64,000 nucleotides of DNA from Sindora glabra (lineage: Eukaryota > Streptophyta > Magnoliopsida > Fabales > Fabaceae): positions 55,208,876-55,272,875 of the forward strand of contig CM035231.1 of assembly GCA_020226215.1 (NCBI GenBank). Direction: 5' to 3'. The stretch's first letter is position 1. Every line of letters starts with the position of its first letter. This document shows, one piece after another, positions 13,354 to 25,315 of this stretch. The notes beneath the pieces were generated by a model, which saw nothing but the letters and a program-made list of their open reading frames with translations, ran no database searches and was not told where the DNA came from. Made by a program: the position numbers and the translations under genes.

Positions 13354-16300
13354 TTAAGGCAAAGGTTCTTGTGAATCTCCCAAACGAGACAAATGAAGAT
13401 ATGCATCGGTCCCTGTGAATGAACAACCTATGATTGTGTTAGAATTCACAATATCAGATAAAGAACACCAGCATATTTTTAAAAAAAGTATAGCATTTGA
13501 AACCAACAAGGCAATGGTTTAATGGAAAACATGACGAACTTGGCTCTCCAATGGACAGGGGGTTCAAATCTTGCACTAGACTTTTGCTAAGAAGAGAGAA
13601 ATCCGTTAATTATCCAATCTCCGGAGTGATTGCCCACTTGGCTCACTTTCTGAGTAAATATACTTTAGCAAATTTAAACTATGCTTTATAGTTTAAAATT
13701 GTTGTTGCAGTCCCAATTTGCAGTTACAAAACCAAGCATAACCATAATATTGCACAATATTACAGTGCAGACAGCAATTTGAAACTAACCTATGCTTTTT
13801 TCTTGAATAAGCAACTATAAAGTGGAAACATGGTAACTTCAAAATCTATCCTGGCTGCACTAGTATCAAAGCTCAATAAAACCTCATTATATAAATTTCA
13901 AATCCCTCCAGTTGGACCAACCCCATAAATTGTCAAGATATTAAAAGGAGAGGGTTGGGGGGGGGGGGGGGCGGAGGTTGCCAAGTTGCAATACTCCAAG
14001 TGCAGTAACAGATTATTAAAAGGAACTTGAAATGCAAAATAACATGAATGAGGGAAGATATACAAAATGAACTCACCGTATCCTTCCATAGAGATGATTT
14101 GCAGATCACCTCCAAAATACCGAGCATACAAGCGGCTGATGGGAAGCCCATATCCGTATCCAGCCATTGTTGTCACAGTTTCACCTATTCCAAGATCTGC
14201 ATGCTCATCCAATGGGTTCTTGGCTGTACTATAAAGATAGGTAAAAATTCTTGGAAGACCACTTCTTGGAATGCCACCTCCCTCGTCCGATACCTACAAT
14301 AACATTTTGACCAAACACTCTAACATAATATTATATGATATTGGCAGGTAAAAGGCCCCCAATAAATGGTCAATGACCCCATGCACAGAATTAGCTGGAA
14401 GAAATAATTTTAACTGGATTGTACAAGTTACATAAACTTGGCACCTTTATGGTGACATCTTCTATTCCATCAGCAACTATTATTCTAATGGGAGGAGCAA
14501 GTTTGTCTGAATCCATAAAACACTCTTGAACAGCACGCAGGGAGTTCTTGACCAACTCAAATACCATAAGATGCAAGTGTGCCGGGACATACCTGTCATG
14601 AAACATAGGATAGGCATAAAGATAAGAAACAGAAATGCCTTAAACATGAGTATACAAGTCATCACAAACCATTCCTAGCATAAGAAACCAGGAAGTATAC
14701 TCAGAAAAAAGGCAAGAAAATGAAAGCAATACTCACGGAAAAGTAAAGTCAGGATCCCCATAGATATTAACGTTAGGGGCACTGCCATATTCACGACAGC
14801 ATATAGCACGGGCATCCTCACTGGCATTCCTTGCCACCTCTACAGGAGACATTTTTGTATGTATATAACCTACACAATGAGGGGGAGGATTGGGATTGTG
14901 CAACTCAACATGCTGCCCTGAATCACATAAAGGAAAAACTCATACAAGTTTAGAGTGCAGTCTGCTATAAAGATTGCAAAAGAAAAAAAATTAGCTGTAC
15001 TTGCTAACAAAATAAAATTGTTACTCTAATATGAGAAAAGTTATTTTGGACCAACCAATAAGCATACGGATTCCAATTCTTGACATGTAAAAGCGATCAA
15101 GGAACTGGTGAATCTCTTCAAGATCTTCATTAACAATCTTTGGATCCATAACTTTCTTCAACTGCTGAACACCCATGGCCATTGTGGGTACCACATTGTT
15201 GTGTCTGACTTTGATAGCCTTAATCATATCTGTGAAATCTTGCTCATCGCTCATATTTTTTATATCAGGGAAAGATCTAAGATCACGGAAAGAATCCAAG
15301 TACCAATCTCGAACCTAGAAAGACAAATTGTAGCACAAAGTCAATTTACAACCATATAAGTTCAAAAAAAGTTTCCCTCTCCCATATGTTTAAAAATCTC
15401 ATAAAGCACACTGTTGGAATCTGGATCACTTGAAGAACATTGTAAGTAACATTATTGAAGTACTAAAGCTGAGCAGCCTAGCCAAAAGCATACTATTATC
15501 TGCCACAAAAGAGAGCCATCAATGAAAAATCAAGTACCAATTTCTTTCCAAAATGAAAAAAGAGGAAGAAACGAGAAGATATATATCTCTTGTGTACAGT
15601 AATCAATCCATATACCTTCATAGTTTGAATCAAGCATGGGAAAGAGAAAGCTTAATTTACTACTTTGAATCAGATGACCTGAAGTTTCACTTAAAGATTG
15701 TCAACAGATAAAAAGCCAATGACAAACAATTTATCCGAGTTTCCATTCCAAAAAAGAAAAAAAAAAGAAAGAAAAGAAAAAGCAGTCAGAGTTTTCATTA
15801 CAAGGCACCCCGAGTTCTCAATGAAGACACTGGACAATATGAGACAACCAGCAGGTATCTGCAGTATTAAATATGCTACAACACATCAAACTTCTAAACA
15901 ATAATCTCAATTACTTGGAATTGTTTCACAACTCTTTTTTTTTTTTTAAGAAAAGTTAGTCAACTTCCTAAAGACTCCTCATGACTACTGAAGCAGAAAA
16001 ATAATGATAAATAATAAAATAAATGCAAGGCATATCTAAAGGTTTCCTCTCTAAACAGATAAGATCAAATGATCAGAATCATCGGCAAATCACTCAAAAT
16101 CAAGGAAGCAAGCCTCAAAATGAAATCTCAACACCCACAGATGCGAACAAAACACAACACAACAACCAATAATTGTATAGACTACACTGCAAAAGGCAAG
16201 CAATGGATGGCACAAAAAACAAGTAGTACCTTGAGAACAGCAGGTTTCTCAGACAAACCATAAGGCAAATTCTCAAGTTCAATGGCTCTCCTAGCAATCC

Positions 16301-16478
16301 TAATGGGGAGTTCCTTGTGGAGAAACTGAGCAGAAATCAGCAAATTCCTGTCAGTTGGTTCGGACCCAAATTCCATCATGTACCTCAAGCTGACCCCTGT
16401 CTGCTTCATTAAACCCCATCTGTGAACCTCCTCAATCAAGCTCTTTGAAAAGCTCTCACATACTCTTCTAGCTGCCAT
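13354..16478 (-). CDS. PDK: Pyruvate dehydrogenase (acetyl-transferring) kinase, mitochondrial; six exons
   Basis: PDK phosphorylates a serine on the E1alpha subunit of the mitochondrial pyruvate dehydrogenase complex and switches off conversion of pyruvate to acetyl-CoA. Six coding exons join in frame: 16478-16230, 15314-15056, 14917-14737, 14592-14445, 14293-14077 and 13412-13354, total 1113 nt, 370 residues, the normal plant length. All five introns are GT-AG. Exon 1 gives MAARRVCESFSKSLIEEV and the start of the helical-bundle domain. Exon 2 has the conserved histidine in KVRHNNVVPTMAMG (His121), at the position of the histidine implicated in plant PDK catalysis. The GHKL ATPase boxes follow: N-box FELVKNS (Glu242-Asn246), G1 DEGGG (282-286), G2 GYGYGLP (324-330), and the C-terminal GTDAYLHLSRLGD. 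No stop or frameshift is seen, so it looks functional. The last 59-nt exon is separated by a 664-bp intron. Confidence 0.96.
13490..13600 (+). other. Possible tRNA-derived SINE or tRNA relic in PDK intron 5
   Basis: An A-box-like TGGTTTAATGG (about 13514-13524) is followed 36 bp later by GGTTCAAATCT (13561-13571), which fits the pol III B-box consensus at every position. The spacing suits a tRNA-type promoter. No clean cloverleaf or acceptor stem can be drawn, so this is more likely a SINE head or a decayed tRNA copy than a working tRNA. It lies antisense to PDK within the 13413-14076 intron. Confidence 0.35.
13957..13971 (+). repeat. G15 homopolymer in PDK intron 5
   Basis: A run of 15 G on the + strand (C on the PDK sense strand), about 110 bases downstream of the exon 5 splice donor. 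A second, 11-base G run lies at 27748-27758. Confidence 0.95.
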
Positions 16479-16950
16479 GGCTCAATCCTTCCTCCTGGAT
16501 GGAGCCAGTTACAACAATCCAGTAATTGAAGGATGAAAAAGAACAGCAGCAACCAGCATACAAGCCAAACAGACAATGCAAAACTGACATAGATATCAAT
16601 AAACAGAAACCACGAGGAAAAAAAAAATGGCCCAAAAGAATTAATAGAGAAAAGAAAGTTAGAGTCTTGTTTGGGTAAAGAAAATGACAAATTAATGGAG
16701 AAGGGGTCCTGCGAAAGAAACTAGGGTTGGGTTAGAATTTAACCAAGGACATAGGGGCGAGGGTTTGAGACAATGAAACTCCTGCAGTTACGCTATCATT
16801 TTTTGAAGAAAACGAAAGGTGCTGGCATTTCTCTCCGTTTCTCATTTTTGTGGAAGCGAAGGCCCTCGACAGGTCACGCGTGAATCCTACGATTCACAGG
16901 CTGTGCTTTTGACACGTGGAGTTGTCCCGATCATTACACGTGCGAAGGTA
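16479..16950 (-). promoter_or_regulatory. PDK upstream region with two G-boxes and a telo-box-like site
   Basis: This stretch is less AT-rich than its surroundings and lies just upstream of the PDK start codon. Two CACGTG G-boxes stand 24 bp apart, at 16913-16918 (ACACGTGG) and 16937-16942 (ACACGTGC). Both have ACGT cores typical of sites for bZIP/ABF and bHLH factors. AACCCTAG at about 16720-16730 on the - strand resembles the telo-box common near the 5' ends of plant housekeeping genes. The transcription start is not visible. The motifs are seen and the function is inferred. Confidence 0.5.
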
Positions 16951-17044
16951 AGAGGTTATTTTGGGATCTTCGATCTTTTAAGTTTCATTCGTTTCTGTCA
17001 TTTTTTACCGCCAGATTTCAGGGAAATAGGAAAATGACAAACGA

Positions 17045-17803
17045 AAATGAGCATAGTTCATGAAGGTCCAATTCAATCCAGCCCAAGTACGGCCAACAGT
17101 CTCACTTGTTTCCCATTTACTTATTATCTAGTGCGATTGAATATATTTCTTTATTTTTCTTTTTTAAAAGTTATTTTAAATATTTTATTTTTGAATTTAA
17201 AAAATACTAAAAATATGTTTTAATTCCTATAAAATTAAATTTTTATTAATTTTATTCTTAATTAAAAATTTATACCAATTTGATCTCAATAAAATAAAAT
17301 AAAATTATATTTTACTTCTTATGTATAGTAATTCAATATTTCATCTATAGTATGAAAGATAAAAAATTTAATAATTTTTAAAATTATAAGAATTAAATTG
17401 ATATAATTTTTTAGTCAAAAGTAAAATTGATAAAATTCAATATTATAGAAATCAAAATAAATTTTTACTATTAGATAATTGAAAAATAGAAAATATTTAG
17501 CTGAGTAAATAAGAAAATACTTAATTTAATGGCAAAAATTACATTAGAATAAGTTAATAAAATATTTAAAATCTATTTCTATTTTTATATTTTTAAATTA
17601 TATATTTAAAGTTATAATTTTTAAAAATAAATTACAAAAATAATTATCAAATAAAATTTTCTATTTTTAAAAGCAATAAGCAAATAAACTCTTACTTACC
17701 TTTACAATTTTTGTTTTTAATAAATAAGAAGGTTTAAGTAAAAAAAAACAAAGAAATTGTAGAGCAAATTTTAAAAGCCTCCTTAATGTATAAACAAGAA
17801 GCA
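17045..17803. other. Non-coding AT-rich spacer
   Basis: No gene, RNA or repeat structure recognised between the PDK upstream region and the Copia element. Confidence 0.5.
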
Positions 17804-17808
17804 TATTA

Positions 17809-18239
17809 TGGAAGAAAAAATTTATCCACCATTGATTTTGGCTTTCAATTACAATATTATAATAAGGAAACATAATAAATTTATATTAATAAATTTATAC
17901 AATATTTGTTATAAATGCTTATCATTCATAGAATAAGCTTACTCACCAATGTACTGAGGAATTCCATTTTTAGCAATCTACTAGTCATTGTACAATAGGT
18001 TTTGTCAATTAAGCAAGAAACATTAGATTTCTTTTTTTAGGAGATGTGAAGTAGAGACTGTGTGTGTGTGTGTATTACTTAATTCAAGTTCTAAATCCCA
18101 TTTATCGTAAGATCCAAATTTATTTTTACTAGTATTGGGCCAAAGTACTTGTTTGCTCGTTCAATTATGTTATACAAGGTTCAATTAATAATAATCCTTT
18201 TATTAATAAATTATGTATAATCCACAAAAAATATTAACA
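17809..18239 (-). repeat. Copia 3' LTR
   Basis: It aligns with 23362-23803 over its whole length and starts TG and ends CA on the + strand. It carries a short (TG)n tract at about 18059-18073 where the other LTR has (TA)n. Confidence 0.85.
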
Positions 18240-18666
18240 ATCTCATTTAGACATGCATCATTTATTAATAGAATCAATAGAAAGGATTAATGTTAATACA
18301 AAATTAATACTTTTATACTCATTAATCCAATTGAAATCATAAGTATCTGATAATATAAATACTATATCTGAAAGGATATTAGTATCATAATATACCAAAC
18401 ACCTATACTTCATTAACTAATACTATCAAAATGTGTAGAGTAAGATTTATACAACTTTATATGACTATGTGTAAATCTATGTATAATAGATCTTAGCATC
18501 AACCTAAGATGCCTAACACATATATGCACAATAATGAGATAAAGTTTAAATATCTTTATAAACATACCATAACCAAAAATGTGTACAAATATGGTAATAT
18601 AACATAAAATTTTATTTATAAATCATAAAAGATGTCATATACATTAATTCTCACTAACCTAAAATA

Positions 18667-21600
18667 TCAAAGGGCTTTACACAGTTTCATATGATTTACA
18701 TATTTAATAAAAGTTCTTATTGTTAAGCCCTTGATCAATGGATTCATGAGTATATGATCTATGGAAATGTGCTCAATTATAGTAACATGCTCACATACCT
18801 TCTCTCTTACATAATGATGTTTTACATTAAAATACTTTAAATGAAAGGAACTTCTATCATTGAGAGAGAAACTGACAGCAGCAAAGTTGTTACAGAAAAT
18901 AGTTAAAGGTCTAGCAAGACTCTTCACAAGATGAACCCCTAAGAGATAATTCCTCAACTATATAGCTTAATGGAAAGCTTCATAATAGGTAACATACTTT
19001 GCTTCATGGTAGAGGTTGTAACAATTAACTACATGATGCTTTTTCACAACACAACACCTCTAGCTATCATGAAAATAAACCTAGTGTAGACCTTGAATCA
19101 TCTTAACAACTGGCATATTCCAAGTTTAAGTAGCTTGTAATGTTGAGATTTCCTGATCTTTTGTAAGTTAACATGAAATCCTTCATACATTAAAGGTACA
19201 TCAAAACTTTTTTCTCTGCAGTTTAATATCTTTGACTTGGATTACTTAATTAGTATCTTCTAAGTACACCTACTTAGGTATCTTCCAAGTACAATTATAG
19301 TAAATACTATATCAAGTCATGTACATACTTAAGCATACATTAGACTACCCATAACTAACATGTATAGGGCCTTTTCTATCTTTTCTTTATCTTTATTAGT
19401 TTAAGGACATTAGACCTTTATAAATACTTCACCCCTTTGAATGGATGAAATAACTTGAGAGCAAGTAGTCATATTAAATCTTTTTAAGATTCTCTCAATA
19501 TACAACTTTTAAGATAAGCCAAAAATACTCTGGAATCTATCATGAAGTATCTCAATGCTCAAAATAAATAAAGCATTTCCTAAGTCTTTCATCTCAAGAT
19601 AAAGTAATAGTAATTATTTTGTCTCAATTAGTAACATCAAATCATTGTTCACTAGGAGAATGTCAATCCATAAAATTTGTCATTATTTTTCATCATATAA
19701 ATACACTGGTCCATATTGTTCTCCCTAAATATAAAAGATGTAATTGTTTCATGAAATTTGAGATGCCATTACCGAGAAGCTTGCTTTAAACCATATATGG
19801 ATTTCTTTAATTTGCACACTAAGTACTCTTTACCCTTCTCTTGAAATCCATCGGGCTACTTCATGTACATGGTTTCAAATAGATCACCATTTAAAAATGT
19901 TATTTTTATATCCATCTAGTATAGCTCTAGATCAAAATGAGTAATAAGAGCTATAACAATTCTAAAAGAATCCTTTATTGACACTAATGAGAAAGTCTTT
20001 TTATAATCCACTCCTTCCAAAAGTCTCTTTATAATCCATTCATTCCTTTTGAGTATAACCTTTTGAGTATAACCTTTAGCCACAAGCTTAGTTTTATATC
20101 TCTCAATCTACTCATGAACATCATGCTTGGCCTTGAAAACCTATTTACATCCAATTGGCTTGTAATTTGTAAGCAATTCCATAAGATCCCATACTTGATT
20201 TTTATTCATTGAAGTTAATTCATCTTTTATCATAATGATATATTAAGGAGAATCAGAACTAAACACTATTTGGAAAAATATAATAGGATCAAAATCTTCA
20301 TTCATATCACACTTGTATTCCTGTAGATACACCATATAATCATTTAATATTACCAATCTATGCTATTTAAGTGATCTTTTCCACTGAACTTCAATATTAG
20401 AATACTTATTTTCCTCCAAAGGTTGTGTCAAATCATCTTATAGAGGATTAAAAGATAAAGAACTACTAAATTGAGACATTAAGGGAATGACTATACTTTT
20501 TTTTCCTAAAGTTAGTAATCCACGGTGTCAAACTTTCATTATCCAACTTATCCTTAAAATAGATTACTTTGTCAAATTTGATAATTTGAGTAGTGTGATT
20601 CAAATAATAAAACTTATTACCTCTAGAACCAATACAATAACCAACAAAGAACTCAAATATTGTCTTAGTGTCAAGTTTCCTAGTAGCAAGGATATACAGT
20701 TTCACTTTCAATCTACAACCCTAGACATAAAAATGAATCAAGGTTAAATTTTTTGCTATTCAACTGTTCATATGGAGTCATGGGTATATTTACTTAGTAC
20801 TTAATCCAGTATGTAGCCTGCAGTCTTCAATGCTTCTCTCCATAAGAAATCTAGAAGTGTAGAATGGGAAAACATACATCAAACTATATCAAAAAGTGTC
20901 CTATTTCTTTTTTTAACTATTCTTTTTTATTCTAGTGTACCAAGCATGGTGTATTTAGCCTCAAGGCCACACTCCTACAAATACTTGGCAAAAGGACCTA
21001 GGTTCCTCTTAGTCTTATCATATTTACCATAGTACTCTCTTCCTTAATCATAATTAACATATTTAATTTTCTCGCTATACTTAAGCTTGACTACTATCTT
21101 GAATATTTTGAATGCATCTAAGGACTTTAATTTTTTTACAAGCAACTCTATCCATCCAAAACACGAATAATTGTCAATAAAAGTGATAAAGTGCCTTTGA
21201 CCTCCTATGGTTGCAAGTGTAAGGGGATCATAAATGTTGACATGGATAAGTTCTAGCGCTCTTACTTTTTAATTCTCTTCCCTTTACTAGCTTTAACAAT
21301 AAACTTCCCTTTAATAAAGTCTACACAAGTATCTAGATTAGAGAAGTTAAGATTATATAGAACATTCTCCTTAATTGATCTTTGAATTCAGTTTTTAGAA
21401 ATGTGACCCAGACACCTGTGCCATAACATCGAGGAGTTCTCTACAATTCTATTTTTTTCCCTTCCCTATAACTATGTTAATAGTGTTAAGGGAATTTAGA
21501 TCTAGATTTATTCTATATAACCTATCAATCAAATTTACTTGTGCCTATCACAATTAAGCCTTGGAACAAATTCACTCTCTTACCTATAAAATTACAAGAA

Positions 21601-21900
21601 TACCTCTAGAGATCTAATGCTACAATTGATATTAGATTCTTCCTCATGGAAGGCACAAAGACTGCATGCTTCAATATTAACTTTTGTCTAGTAAACAATT
21701 GCAAATACACATCCCTAATGAGTTATACTCTTATTTTCTCACCATTTCCCACTTTGATAATTAATTCACCATTATTTGATTTTCTAAAATTTCTCAATGA
21801 TTGGGAAGAATTGGGGACATGGATTATGGAACCAGTATCTAGCTACCATGTATCTGGTAGCACATCCATTAGATTGGATTTAAAACAAACATTGGCCTAG
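18667..21900 (-). pseudogene. Copia polyprotein remnant (protease, integrase, reverse transcriptase, RNase H)
   Basis: This polyprotein would copy the element RNA and insert the DNA. On the - strand, in order: a protease-type LDTGSIIHV near 21815-21850; a pre-integrase segment with WHRCLGHISKN near 21390-21420; integrase core with FITFIDNYSCFGW and GREYYGKYDK (about 21000-21190); reverse transcriptase with DYKKTFSLVS, KDSFRIVIAL and ITFLNGDL (about 19880-20020) and a damaged DD site before ILLVNND (about 19640-19670); RNase H with LRNYLLGVH, IFCNNFAAVSFS and HISIDHILMNPLIKGL (18700-18960). Many stops and frameshifts occur throughout, so no polyprotein can be made. The 20466-20711 and 18667-18957 frames are its longest open pieces. 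Confidence 0.88.
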
Positions 21901-23344
21901 TCCTTTGTTATTGTCTTATTCAGTGTTTTTTGGGAGTTTTGTTGCATAATGACTAAGGAATACCACATTTAAAATTAATGCATGTACATTATAATCATGT
22001 CAATTTTTTTCACAACATTTAAATATACAACCTTACACAATATCATATTATAAAAATCAAATACCAAAGAGCATTTAGGACTTTACAACATAATATAAGA
22101 GTTAAATGTCATGCTTTTAAAACACTAACAACCAAAGATATTTAAGTAATTTAGACACACAACACTCATTTCTACACTTATACTACAACCAACAAATTAT
22201 GTCAACAATATAATACTAAAAGGCATTTATATTATTAATATAATTTCTTCATTTTTTAAACATTTTTTATTAAGATTAAATAAAAAATTTATGCAATTAT
22301 ACAAAATCTTCATTGTATAGTGCAAGTCATTAGTAATTTTCTTTTAACAAATACAATTTTAAAAATTAATAAAATATATAAAAATGTCCAAAAATTCCAT
22401 AAAAATTCTAAAAGATGAACAATAAATCAAAGATTACATAGTAAAAATTTGGGCTTACAGTAAGCTTGTTTAAATATTTAAATAAAGTAGGCAAAACATA
22501 ATTAAAAATATTTTTATTTCAAAAAATTTAAAAAAAATTCACCAAAAAGTACTTGGAAAGTAAAGCACATCAGTGTGCTCATTACTATTAGCCACCACTG
22601 GCAAGGTGGCACATGGCTCCCATGCGCCAATTGCGCAACTAGTTGTATAAGTGAGCATATTGTTCATCATCTTCTAGCCAAAATTGAAACCACAAGCCAA
22701 CTATTTGACCTAATTACTATCTAGAAACAACCAAATTTTCCTAGCCAATTTTAGCACGATCTTTGACGTAAATCACCCTATAAACATCCTATAACTACCT
22801 ATTACCAAAAAAAGACAGTTTTAAGGTTCAACCAAAAAACTTTATCTTTCAAATTTTCAAATATGAAGCTTTTAACTATCATGATACCCATTTTCAAAGG
22901 GCAAGAGTTTTGTATTTTACGCATCTTACATGCCAAAATTCCCCTTAAAGACTCAATTTCAAGCTAGCCATCATTCACTCTCTTAATTTTTTGCTAGTTC
23001 ATGGATACAATTTAGGGTTTATCAATGGAGGCTTACGATTTCATCAATTTTTTTTAGTCTTATGCAATTTTTCACCAAGATTCAAGGTTCTGTATCTATT
23101 CTCTACCAAGTTTTAATTTTCATGATTATTGCAATAGTATCCATATATACAAAACCATACAAGCAAACTTTCATGGCAAAAAAACTACAGTACACACACT
23201 TATATAACAATAATTTCAAAATAACTTTGAAAGTATAAACATGTTAAGAGAAAGTATAGCAATTATCATTAGCACAAATTACTTGTGAAAGTCAATAATT
23301 TCATTCAAAATTCCTCAAAGTCAACCATAATAAAAAGTCAAAAC

Positions 23345-23361
23345 TTGGCTCTAGTACTAAT
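23345..23361 (-). other. Copia primer binding site
   Basis: On the - strand the sequence immediately after the 5' LTR reads TTAGTACTAGAGCC, a mutated form of the TGGTATCAGAGCC used by plant Copia elements to pair with initiator methionine tRNA. Confidence 0.7.
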
Positions 23362-23803
23362 TGAAAGAAAAAAAAATTATTCACCATTAATCTTAACTTT
23401 CAATTGTAGTTTGAGGATGAGAAAATAGAATATATTTATATTAATAAATTTACACAATATTTTGTATAAATACCTATCATCTATAGAATAGGCTTGCTCA
23501 CCAATGTATTAGGAAATCCTTCCTTTAGTAATCTCTTAGTTACTATACAATAGATCTCATTGATGGAGTAAAAAACTTTCAATTTTTTCTTTTTTTTTTT
23601 TTTGGAAATGTGAAGTAGATACCCCACATATATATATATATTACTTAATCTAAATTCTAAATCATATTCATCAGAGGATTTAAACCTATTTTACCAATAT
23701 TGGGTCCAAGTATTTGTTTACCCATTCAATTATGCCACATAGGACTTAATTGACAATAACTCTTTTATTAATAAATTATGTATAATTCATAGAAATATTA
23801 ATA
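23362..23803 (-). repeat. Copia 5' LTR
   Basis: Partner of 17809-18239. It includes an expanded T tract and a TA tract near 23580-23640. The final CA has mutated to TA next to the TATTA target copy. Confidence 0.85.
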
Positions 23804-23808
23804 TATTA

Positions 23809-24941
23809 AACATTTGAACACAAATTTTATTTAGGAAATGAGAAATATTATAATTATTTTATTAATCAACACAACTATTATAGAGATATTATCTTCTCAA
23901 GTTACACTTTCACCAACCAATCTAATTGCACAAAATTTCTTGAATACTTGGATTAGTTGATATCTTAGGTTTTCTATCTTCTTCAAAATATTAATTGACA
24001 CTTATGCTTGAAAATCATATGCTAGTTAAAAATTTTCAGTATTTACTTATCTCTTTTATTTACGTAGGTTTGGCTTCGCTAAAAAATTTTTAAAAATTTT
24101 TATTTTTCATAAAATGATTAAATTTCATTTTTAATAAAATTTACAATTTGTTATGTAAATTTTATAATTTTTTATATATTATAAGTGTTTAGAGTGTTAG
24201 GTACAACTTTTTACGAAAAGCTACAAATTTTTTTTATAAATTTATTATTCACTTAGTCATAATTACACAAAAAAAATATATATATATATAAAGCTGCATA
24301 AAAAATTAAAGTTTTTAATAAAAATATTAAAAAAATATAATATGATAGTATTACCTTTATCAAATAAACACAATAATGTCCTCTTTATAACGTGATGATT
24401 ATTAAATCTCAAATTTTATGATTAAAATTAGTGTTACATTATTTTTTATTTTTATTTTTATTATAACCATTCATCATTCATATAGTAATGTATTTATTAT
24501 TTTCAACGTGAGGTTTAATATTTATCGTAACATTTTTATTTTTTAATATTATAAATGAGGGGGAGGCGATGAAGTATAATAAAAACAAAAAGAATAGAAA
24601 TTATCAAGCTAATTCTAGTTGTAAAATTAAAATAATAATAATAATAATTAATGCATAGAAAAATTGTAGGATTAAATGTTGTCTTATGATGACCGTATCC
24701 ACTATGATTTGCGCATGTGCATTTGAATCTTAAAATTGGAACCACGTTTTCAGCGGGGACCGAGGGACCCCTCCCTCCTAAAGCTTACGTGGGGAAAAAA
24801 AAAAGGTGATATGATTAGATTGTGGACAGTGTATTTTATTGGTACATACACGCCTCTTAGACATTTCGTATAGGGTAAGGTCATCCTAATCCTAAGCGTC
24901 TGAACAGTTGGAAGACTGTCATCATCGTTGTGAGGACAGGA
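23809..24941. other. Non-coding spacer
   Basis: No gene or element ends recognised. A less AT-rich stretch at 24690-24940 has no coding signature. Confidence 0.5.
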
Positions 24942-24949
24942 GGGAAGGA

Positions 24950-25307
24950 TAGCGGTGACGATTTATATTATTCGAATCGATTTATTTATTAATTATATTA
25001 TTTATATTAATTTATGAATTATTTATTTAATAATTTTAAATAATAAAATATATATTATAAAATTATTTATTAAATTTAATTTTTTTTTATAAAATTATTT
25101 TTAATTATTAAAAAATATTATTTTATTATTTTATTAAATTAATAATTTTATATTTTTATTATATATATCTATTTATAATTAAAATATTATTTATTTTTTA
25201 AATAAAATTATTAAAAATTTAATATATTTTTTTAAATAGGTTAGCATATCAATCCGAACTCAAATAAATGTATTAAGCTCGTGTCATATCAGAAATTATC
25301 ACCCCTA
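24950..25307. mobile_element. hAT-like MITE, 358 bp
   Basis: The left end TAGCGGTGACGATTT pairs with TAGGGGTGATAATTT on the complement of the right end, a terminus common to plant hAT MITEs. The flanks GGGAAGGA (24942-24949) and AGGAAGGA (25308-25315) match at 7 of 8 bases. The interior is almost pure A and T, with a subterminal CGTGTCATATC segment typical of this group. Confidence 0.82.
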
Positions 25308-25315
25308 AGGAAGGA

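Larger units (their letters stand above)
17809..23803 (-). mobile_element. Copia-type LTR retrotransposon, full length but decayed
   Basis: Two related LTRs frame the element: 17809-18239 (3' LTR on the coding strand) and 23362-23803 (5' LTR). They share GTGAAGTAGA, TATTGGG(T/C)CAA and ATTAATAAATTATGTATAAT. The 5-bp target TATTA sits immediately outside both ends (17804-17808 and 23804-23808). Directly inside the 5' LTR, on the - strand, a sequence close to TGGTATCAGAGCC forms the primer binding site. The internal order on the - strand is protease, integrase, reverse transcriptase, RNase H, which is diagnostic of Copia. The LTRs have diverged by substitutions and indels, so the insertion is old. 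The 1.4 kb between the primer site and the protease (about 21950-23340) holds no recognisable gag. Confidence 0.9.

Noticed and set aside
13129..13374. 81-codon frame on the + strand
   Set aside because: It is antisense to the PDK 3' UTR and last exon and has no recognised family.
16436..16690. 84-codon frame on the - strand, starting upstream of the PDK start
   Set aside because: It overlaps PDK exon 1 in another frame and reads as hydrophobic low complexity. The PDK start at 16478 gives the family's normal N-terminus.
16819..17037. 72-codon frame on the + strand upstream of PDK
   Set aside because: It lies in the presumed PDK promoter and has no domain. A divergent gene is not supported.
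24536..24745. Possible small membrane protein on the - strand
   Set aside because: The hydrophobic composition follows from AT-rich DNA. There is no family match or gene context.
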